From Asbonarchaeum sp964517675 (GTDB lineage: Archaea; Nanohalarchaeota; Nanosalinia; Nanosalinales; Nanoanaerosalinaceae): 64,000 bases of DNA. Made by a program: the position numbers and the translations under genes. The DNA is taken from positions 434,001 to 498,000 of the forward strand of contig CAZFEL010000001.1 of the NCBI GenBank assembly GCA_964517675.1, written 5' to 3'. The number at the start of each line of letters is the position of its first letter. The first letter of the stretch is position 1. Positions 41,511 to 49,227 of the stretch are shown in pieces. Under the pieces are notes generated by a model, which was not told where the DNA came from, did no database searches, and saw nothing but the letters and a program-made list of their open reading frames with translations.

Positions 41511-41822
41511 CTATGCCGTCGCGGGCTGTGGGTACTGGCTGGTGATGGTGCTGCGCTGGCCGTCGATGACGAGCTCGATCTGGATCCGGAGCAGGTTCTC
41601 GTCCTGGTCGACGGTTACATTGACCTCATCGATCGAGTCGAGGTCCTCAGCCGTCAGAGGGAGCTTCTGTGTGGCATCGATGATCTCCAGCCCGAGGAAG
41701 TCCCCGTCTGTGTCGAGGTCCAGGACGAAGCCGCCGAGTTCCAGCGACTGATCGAAATCCTCATACTCCTCTTCCTCGATCACGAGGACATCAATATCGT
41801 CGTTGTAGTGTGCCTGGATCAT
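41511..41822 (-). CDS. DUF2283-type protein, putative antitoxin
   Basis: 103 residues. The start AHYNDDIDVLVIEEEEYED and the following GGFVLDLDTDGDFLGLEIID carry the DUF2283 pattern (Y-D-x-x-x-D-V-L and D-x-x-G-x-x-x-G-x-E-I). DUF2283 genes are commonly found next to DUF4258 genes and are regarded as antitoxin-like partners. It starts 6 bp after the DUF4258 gene and is transcribed with it. Confidence 0.8.
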   Translation of the reverse strand: MIQAHYNDDIDVLVIEEEEYEDFDQSLELGGFVLDLDTDGDFLGLEIIDATQKLPLTAEDLDSIDEVNVTVDQDENLLRIQIELVIDGQRSTITSQYPQPATA

Positions 41823-41828
41823 GCGGGG

Positions 41829-42119
41829 TCACCGGGGCCAGATGCTCTTGATAAGGACTTTGGTACTAGGAACATTAAAATATAGGGGCATCTCGTACTG
41901 GTCGCCATCCACTGAAACGGTCGCTTTATAGCTGTGCTCGAACCGTGAGTCGCTCCTGTCGTTGTCCCTGACTGCCACGAAGTCGAACGCTTCTACCTTC
42001 TCCCTGACGCCATCGATATCGATGTTCCGGCGTCGCGCCCGCTCATGTGCATGCTGGTGGAACTCGATGCGGTCGGGATCGCACTGCTGGAGTTGCTCGC
42101 GTAACTCATCCGGAGTCAT
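41829..42119 (-). CDS. DUF4258-like protein, putative toxin
   Basis: 96 residues from the ATG at 42119. The HAHERARRRNIDIDGVREKV segment matches the DUF4258 core (H-A-x-E-R-x-x-x-R-x-I), a RelE-related fold, and LYFNVPSTKVLIKSIWP is a typical final strand. With the DUF2283 gene it forms a probable toxin-antitoxin module. Activity is inferred from family and neighbourhood. The frame is open upstream to 42194 but without similarity. Confidence 0.75.
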   Translation of the reverse strand: MTPDELREQLQQCDPDRIEFHQHAHERARRRNIDIDGVREKVEAFDFVAVRDNDRSDSRFEHSYKATVSVDGDQYEMPLYFNVPSTKVLIKSIWPR

Positions 42120-42213
42120 TGCTGCTCGACCTTCCGGTCTGTCTGGATGTTGGATCGAAGACTTTAACCCTTCCCGATGGTGACACCGTATCATCTCGCG
42201 ATCGCCGGCGTCG

Positions 42214-42248
42214 TCCTGATCGCCGCGGGATCCGGCAGCCTGCTGTGA
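42214..42248 (+). repeat. 35-bp direct repeat, copy 2
   Basis: Identical to 41430-41464, including the TGA. In frame with it, the preceding bases read LAIAGVVLIAAGSGSLL, so this is a detached 3' remnant of a transporter gene of the same kind. Confidence 0.92.
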
Positions 42249-42252
42249 TGGT

Positions 42253-42577
42253 TCAGTCCTCGATCAGCAGCTCCGAGGGATCCGCATCGAGGGCGGGTCC
42301 GTCCGTCGCCTCGTGCAGGGCATCGAGATACTCCGGCTGGTGATCGTGTGCCGCGAGGTGGACCCGCGCACCATCGTCGTACTTCCAGTCGACAGCGACC
42401 CGGACACCGTTGCGTTCGCCGTTCTCGAGCTTGAACCCGACCGCGTCATCGACATCGCCCTGGTCCGGCTGCCCGTGGTACAGCGCCCGGAACGCCTGAT
42501 CGTCGAAGGCGCCCTCGAGGTCGGTCCAGTCCAGCGGGCTGGTCCGTCAGTGCATCGAATACATCGTCCTCCTGCAT
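42253..42577 (-). pseudogene. acidic hypothetical protein interrupted by one frameshift
   Basis: From ATG 42577 the frame reads MQEDDVFDALTDQP and is then displaced by one base at a CCC run; in the next frame it continues LDWTDLEGAFDDQAFRALYH and on to IED and TGA at 42253. Removing one C restores a continuous 107-residue acidic protein with no stop. The coding bias of both halves is host-like. It could be a sequencing error or a recent null mutation. No family recognised. A TTGAAAAG element 26 bp upstream fits a leaderless start. Confidence 0.65.
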
Positions 42578-42634
42578 GAGGCCGGTCTCGGGGCCCGACT
42601 CTTTTCAATCTGGACGGGAGGAACTGGACCGCCG

Positions 42635-43042
42635 ATGGATGCGGACGAGATAAAACAGCGCTGCGAGGAGCTGATGGGTCGATCGCCTGGCGGGCGGGTA
42701 GTCCGAGTCTCTTCCATCGGGGAGTATTTCATCCCGGATTCGGCCACAGGCACGAAAGCCGACATGCAGGCCGGCACACGGGAACATGCTGAACGCGAGG
42801 AGGAGATGGACGACATCGCCTGGGACGAGCTCCGGTACTGCGTCCTGAAACTGCCCCGCAGCATCGAGACGGCAGATGCGGACAGGTTCGACGACCGCCT
42901 GTTCGGGGCTGCGAAGGATGGGTCACTGGAGCGAGCGGCCGATGCTGTCGAGGACGACCTCGGGAACGGGACCGCGTTCACGAAGCGGTTCACACTCGAG
43001 GACCACAAGGAGGACGTCGAGGAGGCACTCGCGCATCAGTGA
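42635..43042 (+). CDS. acidic hypothetical protein
   Basis: 135 residues, helical and soluble, with MDADEIKQRCEELMGRSPGG at the start and a C-terminal TLEDHKEDVEEALAHQ. No motif or family recognised. It is divergent from the frameshifted gene at 42253-42577. Confidence 0.6.
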   Translation: MDADEIKQRCEELMGRSPGGRVVRVSSIGEYFIPDSATGTKADMQAGTREHAEREEEMDDIAWDELRYCVLKLPRSIETADADRFDDRLFGAAKDGSLERAADAVEDDLGNGTAFTKRFTLEDHKEDVEEALAHQ

Positions 43043-43117
43043 TCGCCGTGGGAAAAGGACAGGGCCACGTGATTCTCGACGGCTATCGTCGTGCCCAGGG
43101 GACGATCGGCCACCATG

Positions 43118-43125
43118 TCTAAATA
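43118..43125 (+). promoter_or_regulatory. TATA box of the MFS transporter
   Basis: TCTAAATA lies 26 bp before the ATG at 43148, consistent with a leaderless transcript. Confidence 0.5.
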
Positions 43126-43147
43126 CCTGCCGTGAGCGATTTCTTAC

Positions 43148-44302
43148 ATGGGGTCCATCCTCGATGATCGCCGATACAGGATCCTGACAGCGGTCGCTCT
43201 GGGTCATTTCCTGACACTCGGTATCCGGCTGATCGTGCCGGCCTTGCTGCCGAAGATCCGTGAGGACCTCGTCCTCGATCTGACGACCTCTGGTGCTCTG
43301 GTCACAGGGATGTGGCTGGTCTATGCGATCGGCCAGTTCCCTGCAGGGGCGGTGACGGACTGGATCGGAGAGCGCCAGATCCTCACAGGCGGCATCGGGC
43401 TCACGATGGTCGGCAGCATCGCCCTGTTCCTCTCCCAGGGTCTTGTCGGTGTCGCCGGTGGTGTCGTCCTGATCGGGACCGGTGCCGCGATGCTGGGGAC
43501 GACACGGATGACGGTGATCTCGGATGTCTTCGAGGACGATACCGAGGCCCAGGGCATCCTGGCAGCGGCCGGCAACCTCGGCTCCCTGCTCCTGCCGCTC
43601 GTGGCCGGCTTCATCGCCGTCCTCGGCTGGCGGTACGGCTTCATCTGGCTCGTCCCGCTGTTCGTCCTCGCACTGATCCTGCTGGTCCGGTGGCTGCCGG
43701 CCTCGACCTCGGACCCGATCGATGGCTCCCTCACCGATGAGGTCGACGAGATCATCGCACGGACCGATCGACAGGAGCTCGTCCTGGCGACGGTGGTATT
43801 CAGCCTCTCGATCTTTGTCTACAATGCCGTGACCGGGATGTATCCCACGTACCTGTCGACAATCAAGGGTCTGGATGGGGTGATGGTCCCGGTCGTGTAC
43901 GCGATGTTTTTCTTGGCAGCGATCGTCGTCGAGGTCCTGGTCGGCCCGCTCCAGGACCGGTTCGGGTCACTGCGGGTCGCGATCGGGTTGATGACGGTCA
44001 GTGCCTGCTCGCTGTTCATCCTGCCGGCTGTCACCGGGATCGTCCCGCTGCTGGTGATCACCTTCCTGATCAACGTCATGGCGGTGATCTGGCCGATGGA
44101 GGCATCACGGATCACCTCCTGCCTGCCTGATGAGGTCGAGGGCATGGCATTCGGTGCCGTCAGGACCGTCTATATGCTCGTCGGAGCGACCGGCTCCATC
44201 GTGGTCGGGGCCCTTGCCGATGCAGGCCTGTTCCACATCGCACTCCAGATCCAAGGAGCCATCTTACTCATCGCGGCGGCAGCCCTGTGGTGGCAGTGGT
44301 AG
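43148..44302 (+). CDS. major facilitator superfamily transporter
   Basis: 384 residues with about twelve membrane helices. The loop 2-3 signature GAVTDWIGERQILTGG (MFS G-x-x-x-D-x-x-G-R-R type) lies near residue 70, and the second half has GPLQDRFGSLRVAIG at the matching position. The N-terminus points into the cytoplasm. Substrate unknown; no neighbouring gene indicates one. Confidence 0.9.
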   Translation: MGSILDDRRYRILTAVALGHFLTLGIRLIVPALLPKIREDLVLDLTTSGALVTGMWLVYAIGQFPAGAVTDWIGERQILTGGIGLTMVGSIALFLSQGLVGVAGGVVLIGTGAAMLGTTRMTVISDVFEDDTEAQGILAAAGNLGSLLLPLVAGFIAVLGWRYGFIWLVPLFVLALILLVRWLPASTSDPIDGSLTDEVDEIIARTDRQELVLATVVFSLSIFVYNAVTGMYPTYLSTIKGLDGVMVPVVYAMFFLAAIVVEVLVGPLQDRFGSLRVAIGLMTVSACSLFILPAVTGIVPLLVITFLINVMAVIWPMEASRITSCLPDEVEGMAFGAVRTVYMLVGATGSIVVGALADAGLFHIALQIQGAILLIAAAALWWQW

Positions 44303-44326
44303 CTATCAGCAGGAAGCTTCTCAGTA

Positions 44327-44714
44327 TCAGATCCTGTCGTACCGCAGGTCCCTGATCGTCACGCTGTCCCCCCCCTGCGGGACATCGACGGGTTTTTTGG
44401 CCTCATCCAGGTCATAGATAGCCAGTGCTTCCTCGTAGGGCGTGCTTTCGTACCACGTCGGGTCCGCATAGTGGTCCTCATCGAACTCCGTCCCCGTCGA
44501 GCAGGTGGTCCACGATCCTGGTGTTGGCACCGAGGACCCCGCCGAGCCGTCGTGCATCGCTCGTGGACTCGCGGCCGCCGTGGAGAAGGTAGAAAAGCGC
44601 CGTCGCACGTCCCATACCGGCGACGATCCCGTACAGCCGCTGTCTGTATGACGAGCTCCCGACCGCCTCGCGAGCCTGCCTGTAGACGTCGTCCTCCGAA
44701 CGTATCGTCGCGCA
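44327..44714 (-). pseudogene. hypothetical protein broken by frameshifts
   Basis: Protein-like sequence is split between frames. One frame gives SEDDVYRQAREAVGSSSYRQ through GVLGANTRIVDHLLDGDG, and after an apparent extra G at about 44485 the next frame gives FDEDHYADPTWYESTPYEEA to the stop at 44327. The start also seems displaced: GTG at 44714 lies in a third frame, right after the upstream stop. Restoring two single bases would give one acidic protein of about 128 residues. It follows the 97-residue gene at 44716. Family not recognised. Confidence 0.5.
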
Positions 44715-44715
44715 C

Positions 44716-45009
44716 TCAGTGGAACAGGTCCATCGGGACCTCCCAGTCGACCAGCCGCCTGGCGTTGAACGACCGGTACTGGTCCCCGTCAAAGACCCTG
44801 ATAAGGCCTGCGTCGTAATCGAGCACCGCCGTCCCGAGCCGGACCTCGACATCGTCGTCCTCGTGCTCGAAGACGGCATGGACCTCGCCGTGGCGCTCGA
44901 TGTCCTCCTGCATCGTCCGGAGTCGTTTCCCAAGCTCGTTGTCGGGGGTTCCTTCGGTTTTGACCGTGCCAGTCTCGTCAGGGCTGAGTTCGTCCTCGAC
45001 CATGGCCAT
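44716..45009 (-). CDS. small acidic hypothetical protein
   Basis: 97 residues from the ATG at 45009 (MAMVEDELSPDETG). The C-terminal half is strand-rich with VHAVFEHEDDDVEVRLGTAV and DYDAGLIRVFDGDQYRSF, a small beta-barrel-like pattern. The upstream extension of the frame to 45117 is not protein-like. Function unknown; likely in one operon with the broken gene that follows. Confidence 0.6.
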   Translation of the reverse strand: MAMVEDELSPDETGTVKTEGTPDNELGKRLRTMQEDIERHGEVHAVFEHEDDDVEVRLGTAVLDYDAGLIRVFDGDQYRSFNARRLVDWEVPMDLFH

Positions 45010-45083
45010 GTATTGGAGCGGCCGGGTAAAATGCCTTGGCCCCGCCAGGTGAAAACCACGTGCAGGGAGGATCAGTCCATTCA

Positions 45084-45311
45084 TCAAGGAAAAGCAGGAC
45101 AGTCCAGGTCCCGCCACAGCGACCTGCCGAGATCACCCAGCCGTTTCCAGCCGGTGCCATACAGCAGGTGACCGGTCTCGTCCTCGACCTCGGTCCGCAG
45201 GTCATCATCGCCCCAGACAAAGGCGTTGTCATCGAAGACACTCCTCGAGTAGGTACACTCCAGGACGCGGTCTCCTTCGAGATCGTAGTTGGCTTCCACA
45301 TCCTCGATCAT
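45084..45311 (-). CDS. small acidic hypothetical protein
   Basis: 75 residues from the ATG at 45311: MIEDVEANYDLEGDRVLECT, later NAFVWGDDDLRTEVEDETGH and a C-terminal LWRDLDCPAFP. No recognised family and no TATA box at the right distance. The open frame continues to 45431, so a longer protein is possible. Codon use is host-like. Confidence 0.45.
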   Translation of the reverse strand: MIEDVEANYDLEGDRVLECTYSRSVFDDNAFVWGDDDLRTEVEDETGHLLYGTGWKRLGDLGRSLWRDLDCPAFP

Positions 45312-45530
45312 AGTGCCGACATCAAGGGATGCTCGAACTCCCTCGAGGCCCAGCGGATGGGCGAAAAGCAGCTCATGGACGACATCGAGGTCGTCTCCTG
45401 GACCGTCTCTGAACTGACGCGGCTCCAGCACGATGGGTGTGCCTCCATCAGGCCCTTAATGCTTTCTCGTCATGGGCTGTCCTGCCGCATCGAAGAGAGC
45501 GGACGAATAATTGTCACTTTCTGATAACAA

Positions 45531-45542
45531 AAATATAAAAAC
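45531..45542 (+). promoter_or_regulatory. TATA box of the kinase-like gene
   Basis: AAATATAAAAAC lies about 31 bp before the ATG at 45568. Confidence 0.45.
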
Positions 45543-45567
45543 GACGCCCGTCCATCAGTCCCATCTC

Positions 45568-46472
45568 ATGGACTGGACAGCGTATGCCGCTACCGGGGTC
45601 CTGGCCGCAGGGCCGGACCATACCTACATCGATGCAGGCGCGATCAAGCCGACCTTCCGCATCGATACCGACAGCGACAGCTACATCATACAGACCGCAG
45701 ATCCCACGGAGACGTACAGGCTCTACAAGCAGCGGGAGCTGTACGAGGACCTCGCGACGACAGATGTCCCTGTCCCGGAGGTCGTCCACGACGGCACCGA
45801 CGAGGATGTCCCGTACCAGGTCCTCGAGTTCGTCGACGGCGACGATCCACACGAGGCCCACTACGAGATGGACATGGACGAGATCCTCGAGCTGACCGCG
45901 GCGGCTGGCAGACATCTCGGCCAGGCCCACGAGGCCCTGTCGATGGACGGGTACGGCCGGCTCGGGGGCTCGGAAGACGGGCTCACGATCGAGGACGGCG
46001 GCACCTGGAGGGACTTCTATGCGGCCTTCATCGAGGGCCACATCGACCGGATCGAGGGCGGACCGCTCGACCAGGACGATCGCATCGAGCGCGCCCGCGA
46101 GGTCACGGCCGCGACCACCGGCCCGGCAACCTGCTCGCGGACGGACCAGAGATCGCCGCCGTCCTGGACTGGGACAACGCCTTCGCCGGCGATCCCCGCT
46201 ACGATGTCGCACGATCGCAGCAGTCCTTCGGTGGCACCTTTGCCGACAGCGCCCCCGAAGGGATGGTCCGGCAGCGGTTCCGGGAGGCCTACGAGGACGC
46301 CCGCGAGGACCTCGACGATGATCTCCATGACGTCTACAGCGCCGGCGCCCGCCTCGACCACGGGGCAGCTGCCGCGTGGCTGATCGAGAACGGCTACGAC
46401 ATGCCCGAGGACTACATCGCGGCACTCGGTGATGCTATCGAGTTCGCCATCGGCCGCCTGGAGCGGCGGTAG
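45568..46472 (+). pseudogene. aminoglycoside phosphotransferase-like kinase with a frameshift
   Basis: The N-terminal lobe is in the frame from ATG 45568: FRIDTDSDSYIIQTADPTET, VPVPEVVHDGTDEDVPYQVL and a hinge EFVDGDD. After REVTAA (about 46110) the frame becomes nonsense, while the next frame supplies the catalytic region HG-R-DHRPGNLLADG and AAVLDWDNAFAGDPRYDVA, then a helical end to the TAG at 46472. Together these form a complete APH/choline-kinase-type enzyme of about 300 residues. A shift near 46104-46115 disrupts it; the HGD motif itself looks altered (HGRD). Real decay or assembly error are both possible. Confidence 0.75.
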
Positions 46473-46487
46473 CCGAGCCACCACTAC

Positions 46488-46497
46488 TTTTTTATAG
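46488..46497 (+). promoter_or_regulatory. TATA box of the 11-residue-repeat gene
   Basis: TTTTTTATAG is centred about 30 bp before the ATG at 46523; it lies in a short palindrome (CTACTttttttATAGTAG). Confidence 0.5.
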
Positions 46498-46522
46498 TAG
46501 TCACTACAAAGTAACAACCACA

Positions 46523-47149
46523 ATGTTCGGGGCAGATGATACCGGCGAACAGACGGTCGCGGAAGCGGTCGGAAACTACGTCGACGATCCGTCTATGGAG
46601 CAGTACATGGAGCTGCGGACAGAGTACGGGCTCGATCACGAGGATATCCTGGCCATCCATGACAGATACGAGCAGGTCCAGGGGTTCGAACAGACAAAGG
46701 AGGACCTCGCCAGACAGCAGCGACGCGATCGCTGGGAGGACCGGGCCGGCTACCTCGAGGATGGTGCCCGGAGCCTCGCCGACATGCTCGAGGACGGGGC
46801 AGAGACGGCGGGCGGACTCCTCGGCTCAGGAGCCATCTCGGCACTCGATTACACCGGCCAGGCCCTGAGGGTCGGGACCGACCACGCCGGCAACGCTGCC
46901 GTCGATGCCACGGGCTATGTTGGTGATGCGGCGGTCGAGGCAACTGACAGTGCGGGCGATGTGGCGGTCACGGCGACCGACAGCGCCGGTGACGTCGCCG
47001 TCGAGGCGACTGATTCCACAGGCGATGTCGGTGTCACCGCAGCCGAGCGGGCGGGAGATATCGGCTATGAGACAGGTCGTTCCGTCGGCAGGACGGGACG
47101 CGGGTTCGTCGAGGGCTTCCAGGAGATCAGCGAGTCCCGGGCCAGCTAG
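46523..47149 (+). CDS. protein with seven 11-residue repeats
   Basis: 208 residues. An acidic helical N-terminus (about 1-95) is followed by a Gly/Ala-rich segment and seven tandem 11-residue units at residues 110-186, consensus S-A-G-D-V-A-V-x-A-T-D (encoded by 46850-47080). The 11-residue period suits an amphipathic 11/3 helix, as in LEA proteins and synucleins, so membrane-surface binding or desiccation/salt protection is conceivable. No signal peptide. Family not recognised; the function is inferred from periodicity only. Confidence 0.75.
   Translation: MFGADDTGEQTVAEAVGNYVDDPSMEQYMELRTEYGLDHEDILAIHDRYEQVQGFEQTKEDLARQQRRDRWEDRAGYLEDGARSLADMLEDGAETAGGLLGSGAISALDYTGQALRVGTDHAGNAAVDATGYVGDAAVEATDSAGDVAVTATDSAGDVAVEATDSTGDVGVTAAERAGDIGYETGRSVGRTGRGFVEGFQEISESRAS
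46850..47080 (+). repeat. 33-bp tandem repeat, seven units
   Basis: Codons for seven 11-residue units in tandem. The DNA copies are diverged (for example GAC/GAT, GGC/GGT), so the repeat is old at the DNA level and retained at the protein level. Confidence 0.75.
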
Positions 47150-47187
47150 CCCGGCCACTGAAAACCCTCCGGCCCCGAGGGTGAGCC

Positions 47188-47610
47188 ATGGAGCCTGGCA
47201 GCTACAGCCTCCTCATCCGCCTCGAGGAGACCACAATCGCGATCGGTGCGCTCGGACAGCGCCACTTCGATGCCGGCTCCTACGTCTACAACGGCTCTGC
47301 CTTCGGGCCCGGCGGCCTCAAGAGGGTCAACAGGCACGCGGAGGTCTTCGCGGACGGCACGGAGACCCTTCACTGGCACATCGACTACCTCGCCGATCAC
47401 CCGTCCTCGGAGCTGCTCGCGGTCTATGTCACTGAACACGAGGACCTCGAGTGCGAGCTCAGCTCGGCCCTGCCCGGGGAGATGGTCGATGGGGTTGGTG
47501 CGTCTGACTGTGGCTGTGGTGCTCACCTGGTGGAGGCCTCCGAACGCTCGGCTATCGAGACTGAGCTGTCCCGGCACCATGACCGCAGCCACCGGCCACC
47601 GGGTTTATAG
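47188..47610 (+). CDS. DUF123/GIY-YIG-like protein
   Basis: 140 residues matching the archaeal DUF123 family (Uri superfamily): GSYVYNGSAFGPGGLKRVNR near residue 30-49, HWHIDYLADHPS, and a CGCGAHLV cysteine pair. These proteins belong to the GIY-YIG nuclease fold, sometimes fused to endonuclease III. Nuclease activity for this short form has not been shown. Present in many archaea as a single gene. Confidence 0.88.
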   Translation: MEPGSYSLLIRLEETTIAIGALGQRHFDAGSYVYNGSAFGPGGLKRVNRHAEVFADGTETLHWHIDYLADHPSSELLAVYVTEHEDLECELSSALPGEMVDGVGASDCGCGAHLVEASERSAIETELSRHHDRSHRPPGL

Positions 47611-47633
47611 CCGTCCTGACCCAATCCGGTGCC

Positions 47634-48059
47634 ATGAACGTCCTGATCCTCTCACGGAGAAACGCTGGCAGGAGCCAGATGACCTATGGCTTTTTCCTCC
47701 GCGAGCTCACGAAACGCAAGCGCGCGGATATCGAGGTCACAGCGGCCGGCACCGATCCCGCGGACCGTCTCGAGCCGGACGCGAGGAAGGCGATGCAGGC
47801 GGTCTCGATCGACCTGATGGGAGCTGTCCCGACGGAGGTCACCGAGAAAGACCTCCGGGAGACCGATCACGTCATCACACTGGGCCTGGAGCTGGAGGAT
47901 GTCACCGTCGAGGGCTTCGACGCCGAGGAGACGGTCTGGGAGATCCCCTCGATCGAGGAGATGTCCCTCTCGGACGTGGAGGACATCCGGGACCGGATAG
48001 AGCGGAAGGTCGAGACCTTCCTCGATGAGCATACCGGGGAGAAAGAGGGAAAGCCGTGA
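47634..48059 (+). CDS. low-molecular-weight phosphatase-like protein lacking the catalytic Cys
   Basis: 141 residues with the fold of LMW protein tyrosine phosphatases and arsenate reductases. The P-loop V-C-x5-R-S reads LILSRRNAGRSQM, so the nucleophile cysteine is serine. The remainder (AAGTDPADRLEPDARKAMQA and a DHVITLG segment) is well conserved. It is either catalytically inactive or acts as a binding protein. Very acidic C-terminus. Standalone gene, no ars genes nearby. Confidence 0.8.
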   Translation: MNVLILSRRNAGRSQMTYGFFLRELTKRKRADIEVTAAGTDPADRLEPDARKAMQAVSIDLMGAVPTEVTEKDLRETDHVITLGLELEDVTVEGFDAEETVWEIPSIEEMSLSDVEDIRDRIERKVETFLDEHTGEKEGKP

Positions 48060-48075
48060 CGGCGGTCGCCCGCCG

Positions 48076-49062
48076 TCAGTCGTACAGTTCGAAGTTGACC
48101 TGGTCGGGGTCCAGTGGATCGTCGAGGGTCTCCTCATCCGGTATCTCGTCTGCCCCATCGATTTGGTTGCCTGTCAGCATCTGGGCGGTGTACCCGACCA
48201 TGTTGCTGAGCCCGCAGATGTAGACCTCCGCATCTTCGTCGACCCTGCCGTCCTCGACGTACTCGCGGGCGAGCTCCTGGACGTAGGCCCGTTTTTCGTC
48301 CCAGTCCGGCTCCGCTGACAGCGTGGGGACGAAGTGGAAGTCCTCGTACAGGTCATCGAGCTCCTCGAGTTCGTCCTGGTAGCCGAGATCGTCCTCCCAC
48401 CGGGTCCCGTACAGCAGCCAGTCCTCGCCCTCGGAGGGCTGGTCGCGTCCGCGCTGGAGCATCCGGTCCTGGGCTGCATCCGATGACCCGAGGATGTACT
48501 CGTCATCGATCATCCCGACGAACGGCGCCACACCGGTCCCTGTCGAGATCATCACGGTGTCGTTGTCGCTTTTATCCCGTGTGAAGTGACCTGCCGGGGG
48601 CATCATGTCCAGGGTGTCGCCTTCCTCCATATCGAACAGCTCTGGTGTGAAGGCACCGTCCTCGACCAGGCGGACGAACAGCTCGAGTTCGCCGGTCTCG
48701 TTGTAGTCTTCGAAAGAGTTCGCGATCGAGTACTGCCGGACGAGCGGTCTGTCATCGCCGTCTTTCTGGTACTGGAAGCTGATGAACTGCCCCTCCTCGA
48801 AGGAGATGTCATCCGATGGCTCGACCCTGAGCCGCATCAGGGATGTATCCTCCCGGTCCAGGCGCTGGTCGACTTTCCCCTCCAGTCGCTCGAGGTCCAT
48901 GTCGATGTCATCGAGGTCGATATCGGTCTTATCGCTCGAGGGTATGTAGTGACGGGCACTCGAGGCGTTGTGACTTGCCAGATCTTGTTTCAGGTCCGTA
49001 AAGAACGATTCGCGGTCGCCATTCGCCTGTTCCATCTCGGTTATCTCCGCTTGTAGGCCCAT
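48076..49062 (-). CDS. FAD/NAD(P)-dependent oxidoreductase, ferredoxin-NADP reductase type
   Basis: 328 residues. FAD domain: RQYSIANSF (R-x-Y-S), then GELELFVRLVEDGAFTPELF. NAD(P) domain: TVMISTGTGVAPFVGMIDDE, LLYGTRWEDDLGYQDEL and VYICGLSNMVGYTAQML. All FNR-family motifs are present. No iron-sulfur ligands, so electrons must pass to a separate ferredoxin or flavodoxin. A TATAAAAA element at about 49100-49107 is upstream. Confidence 0.9.
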   Translation of the reverse strand: MGLQAEITEMEQANGDRESFFTDLKQDLASHNASSARHYIPSSDKTDIDLDDIDMDLERLEGKVDQRLDREDTSLMRLRVEPSDDISFEEGQFISFQYQKDGDDRPLVRQYSIANSFEDYNETGELELFVRLVEDGAFTPELFDMEEGDTLDMMPPAGHFTRDKSDNDTVMISTGTGVAPFVGMIDDEYILGSSDAAQDRMLQRGRDQPSEGEDWLLYGTRWEDDLGYQDELEELDDLYEDFHFVPTLSAEPDWDEKRAYVQELAREYVEDGRVDEDAEVYICGLSNMVGYTAQMLTGNQIDGADEIPDEETLDDPLDPDQVNFELYD

Positions 49063-49194
49063 GTCGATCCCTCTGTGATGTACTCGGTTTGTCCGTGTAT
49101 AAAAAGGGGCAGAGGACCCGTCACAGCGAGTTCATACGTGTAAATCCGGGCCGTCTCCGGCGGCAGTTCCGGGGGCTCACCCCCTCAGCGACAG

Positions 49195-49203
49195 CATTAT
49201 AAG
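49195..49203 (+). promoter_or_regulatory. TATA box of the helicase gene
   Basis: CATTATAAG is centred about 28 bp before the ATG at 49228. Confidence 0.55.
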
Positions 49204-49227
49204 AGTTGCATCCAATTGCAGGGAGCC

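Noticed and set aside
45511..46383. Continuous 290-residue frame at the kinase-like locus as the true protein
   Set aside because: After about 46110 this frame turns into Arg/Ser/Pro-rich nonsense while the neighbouring frame carries DHRPGN and VLDWDNAFAGDP motifs.
46850..47080. Possible CRISPR array or spacer-like repeats
   Set aside because: The units are contiguous 33-bp protein-coding repeats without unique spacers; no CRISPR array was seen anywhere in the window.
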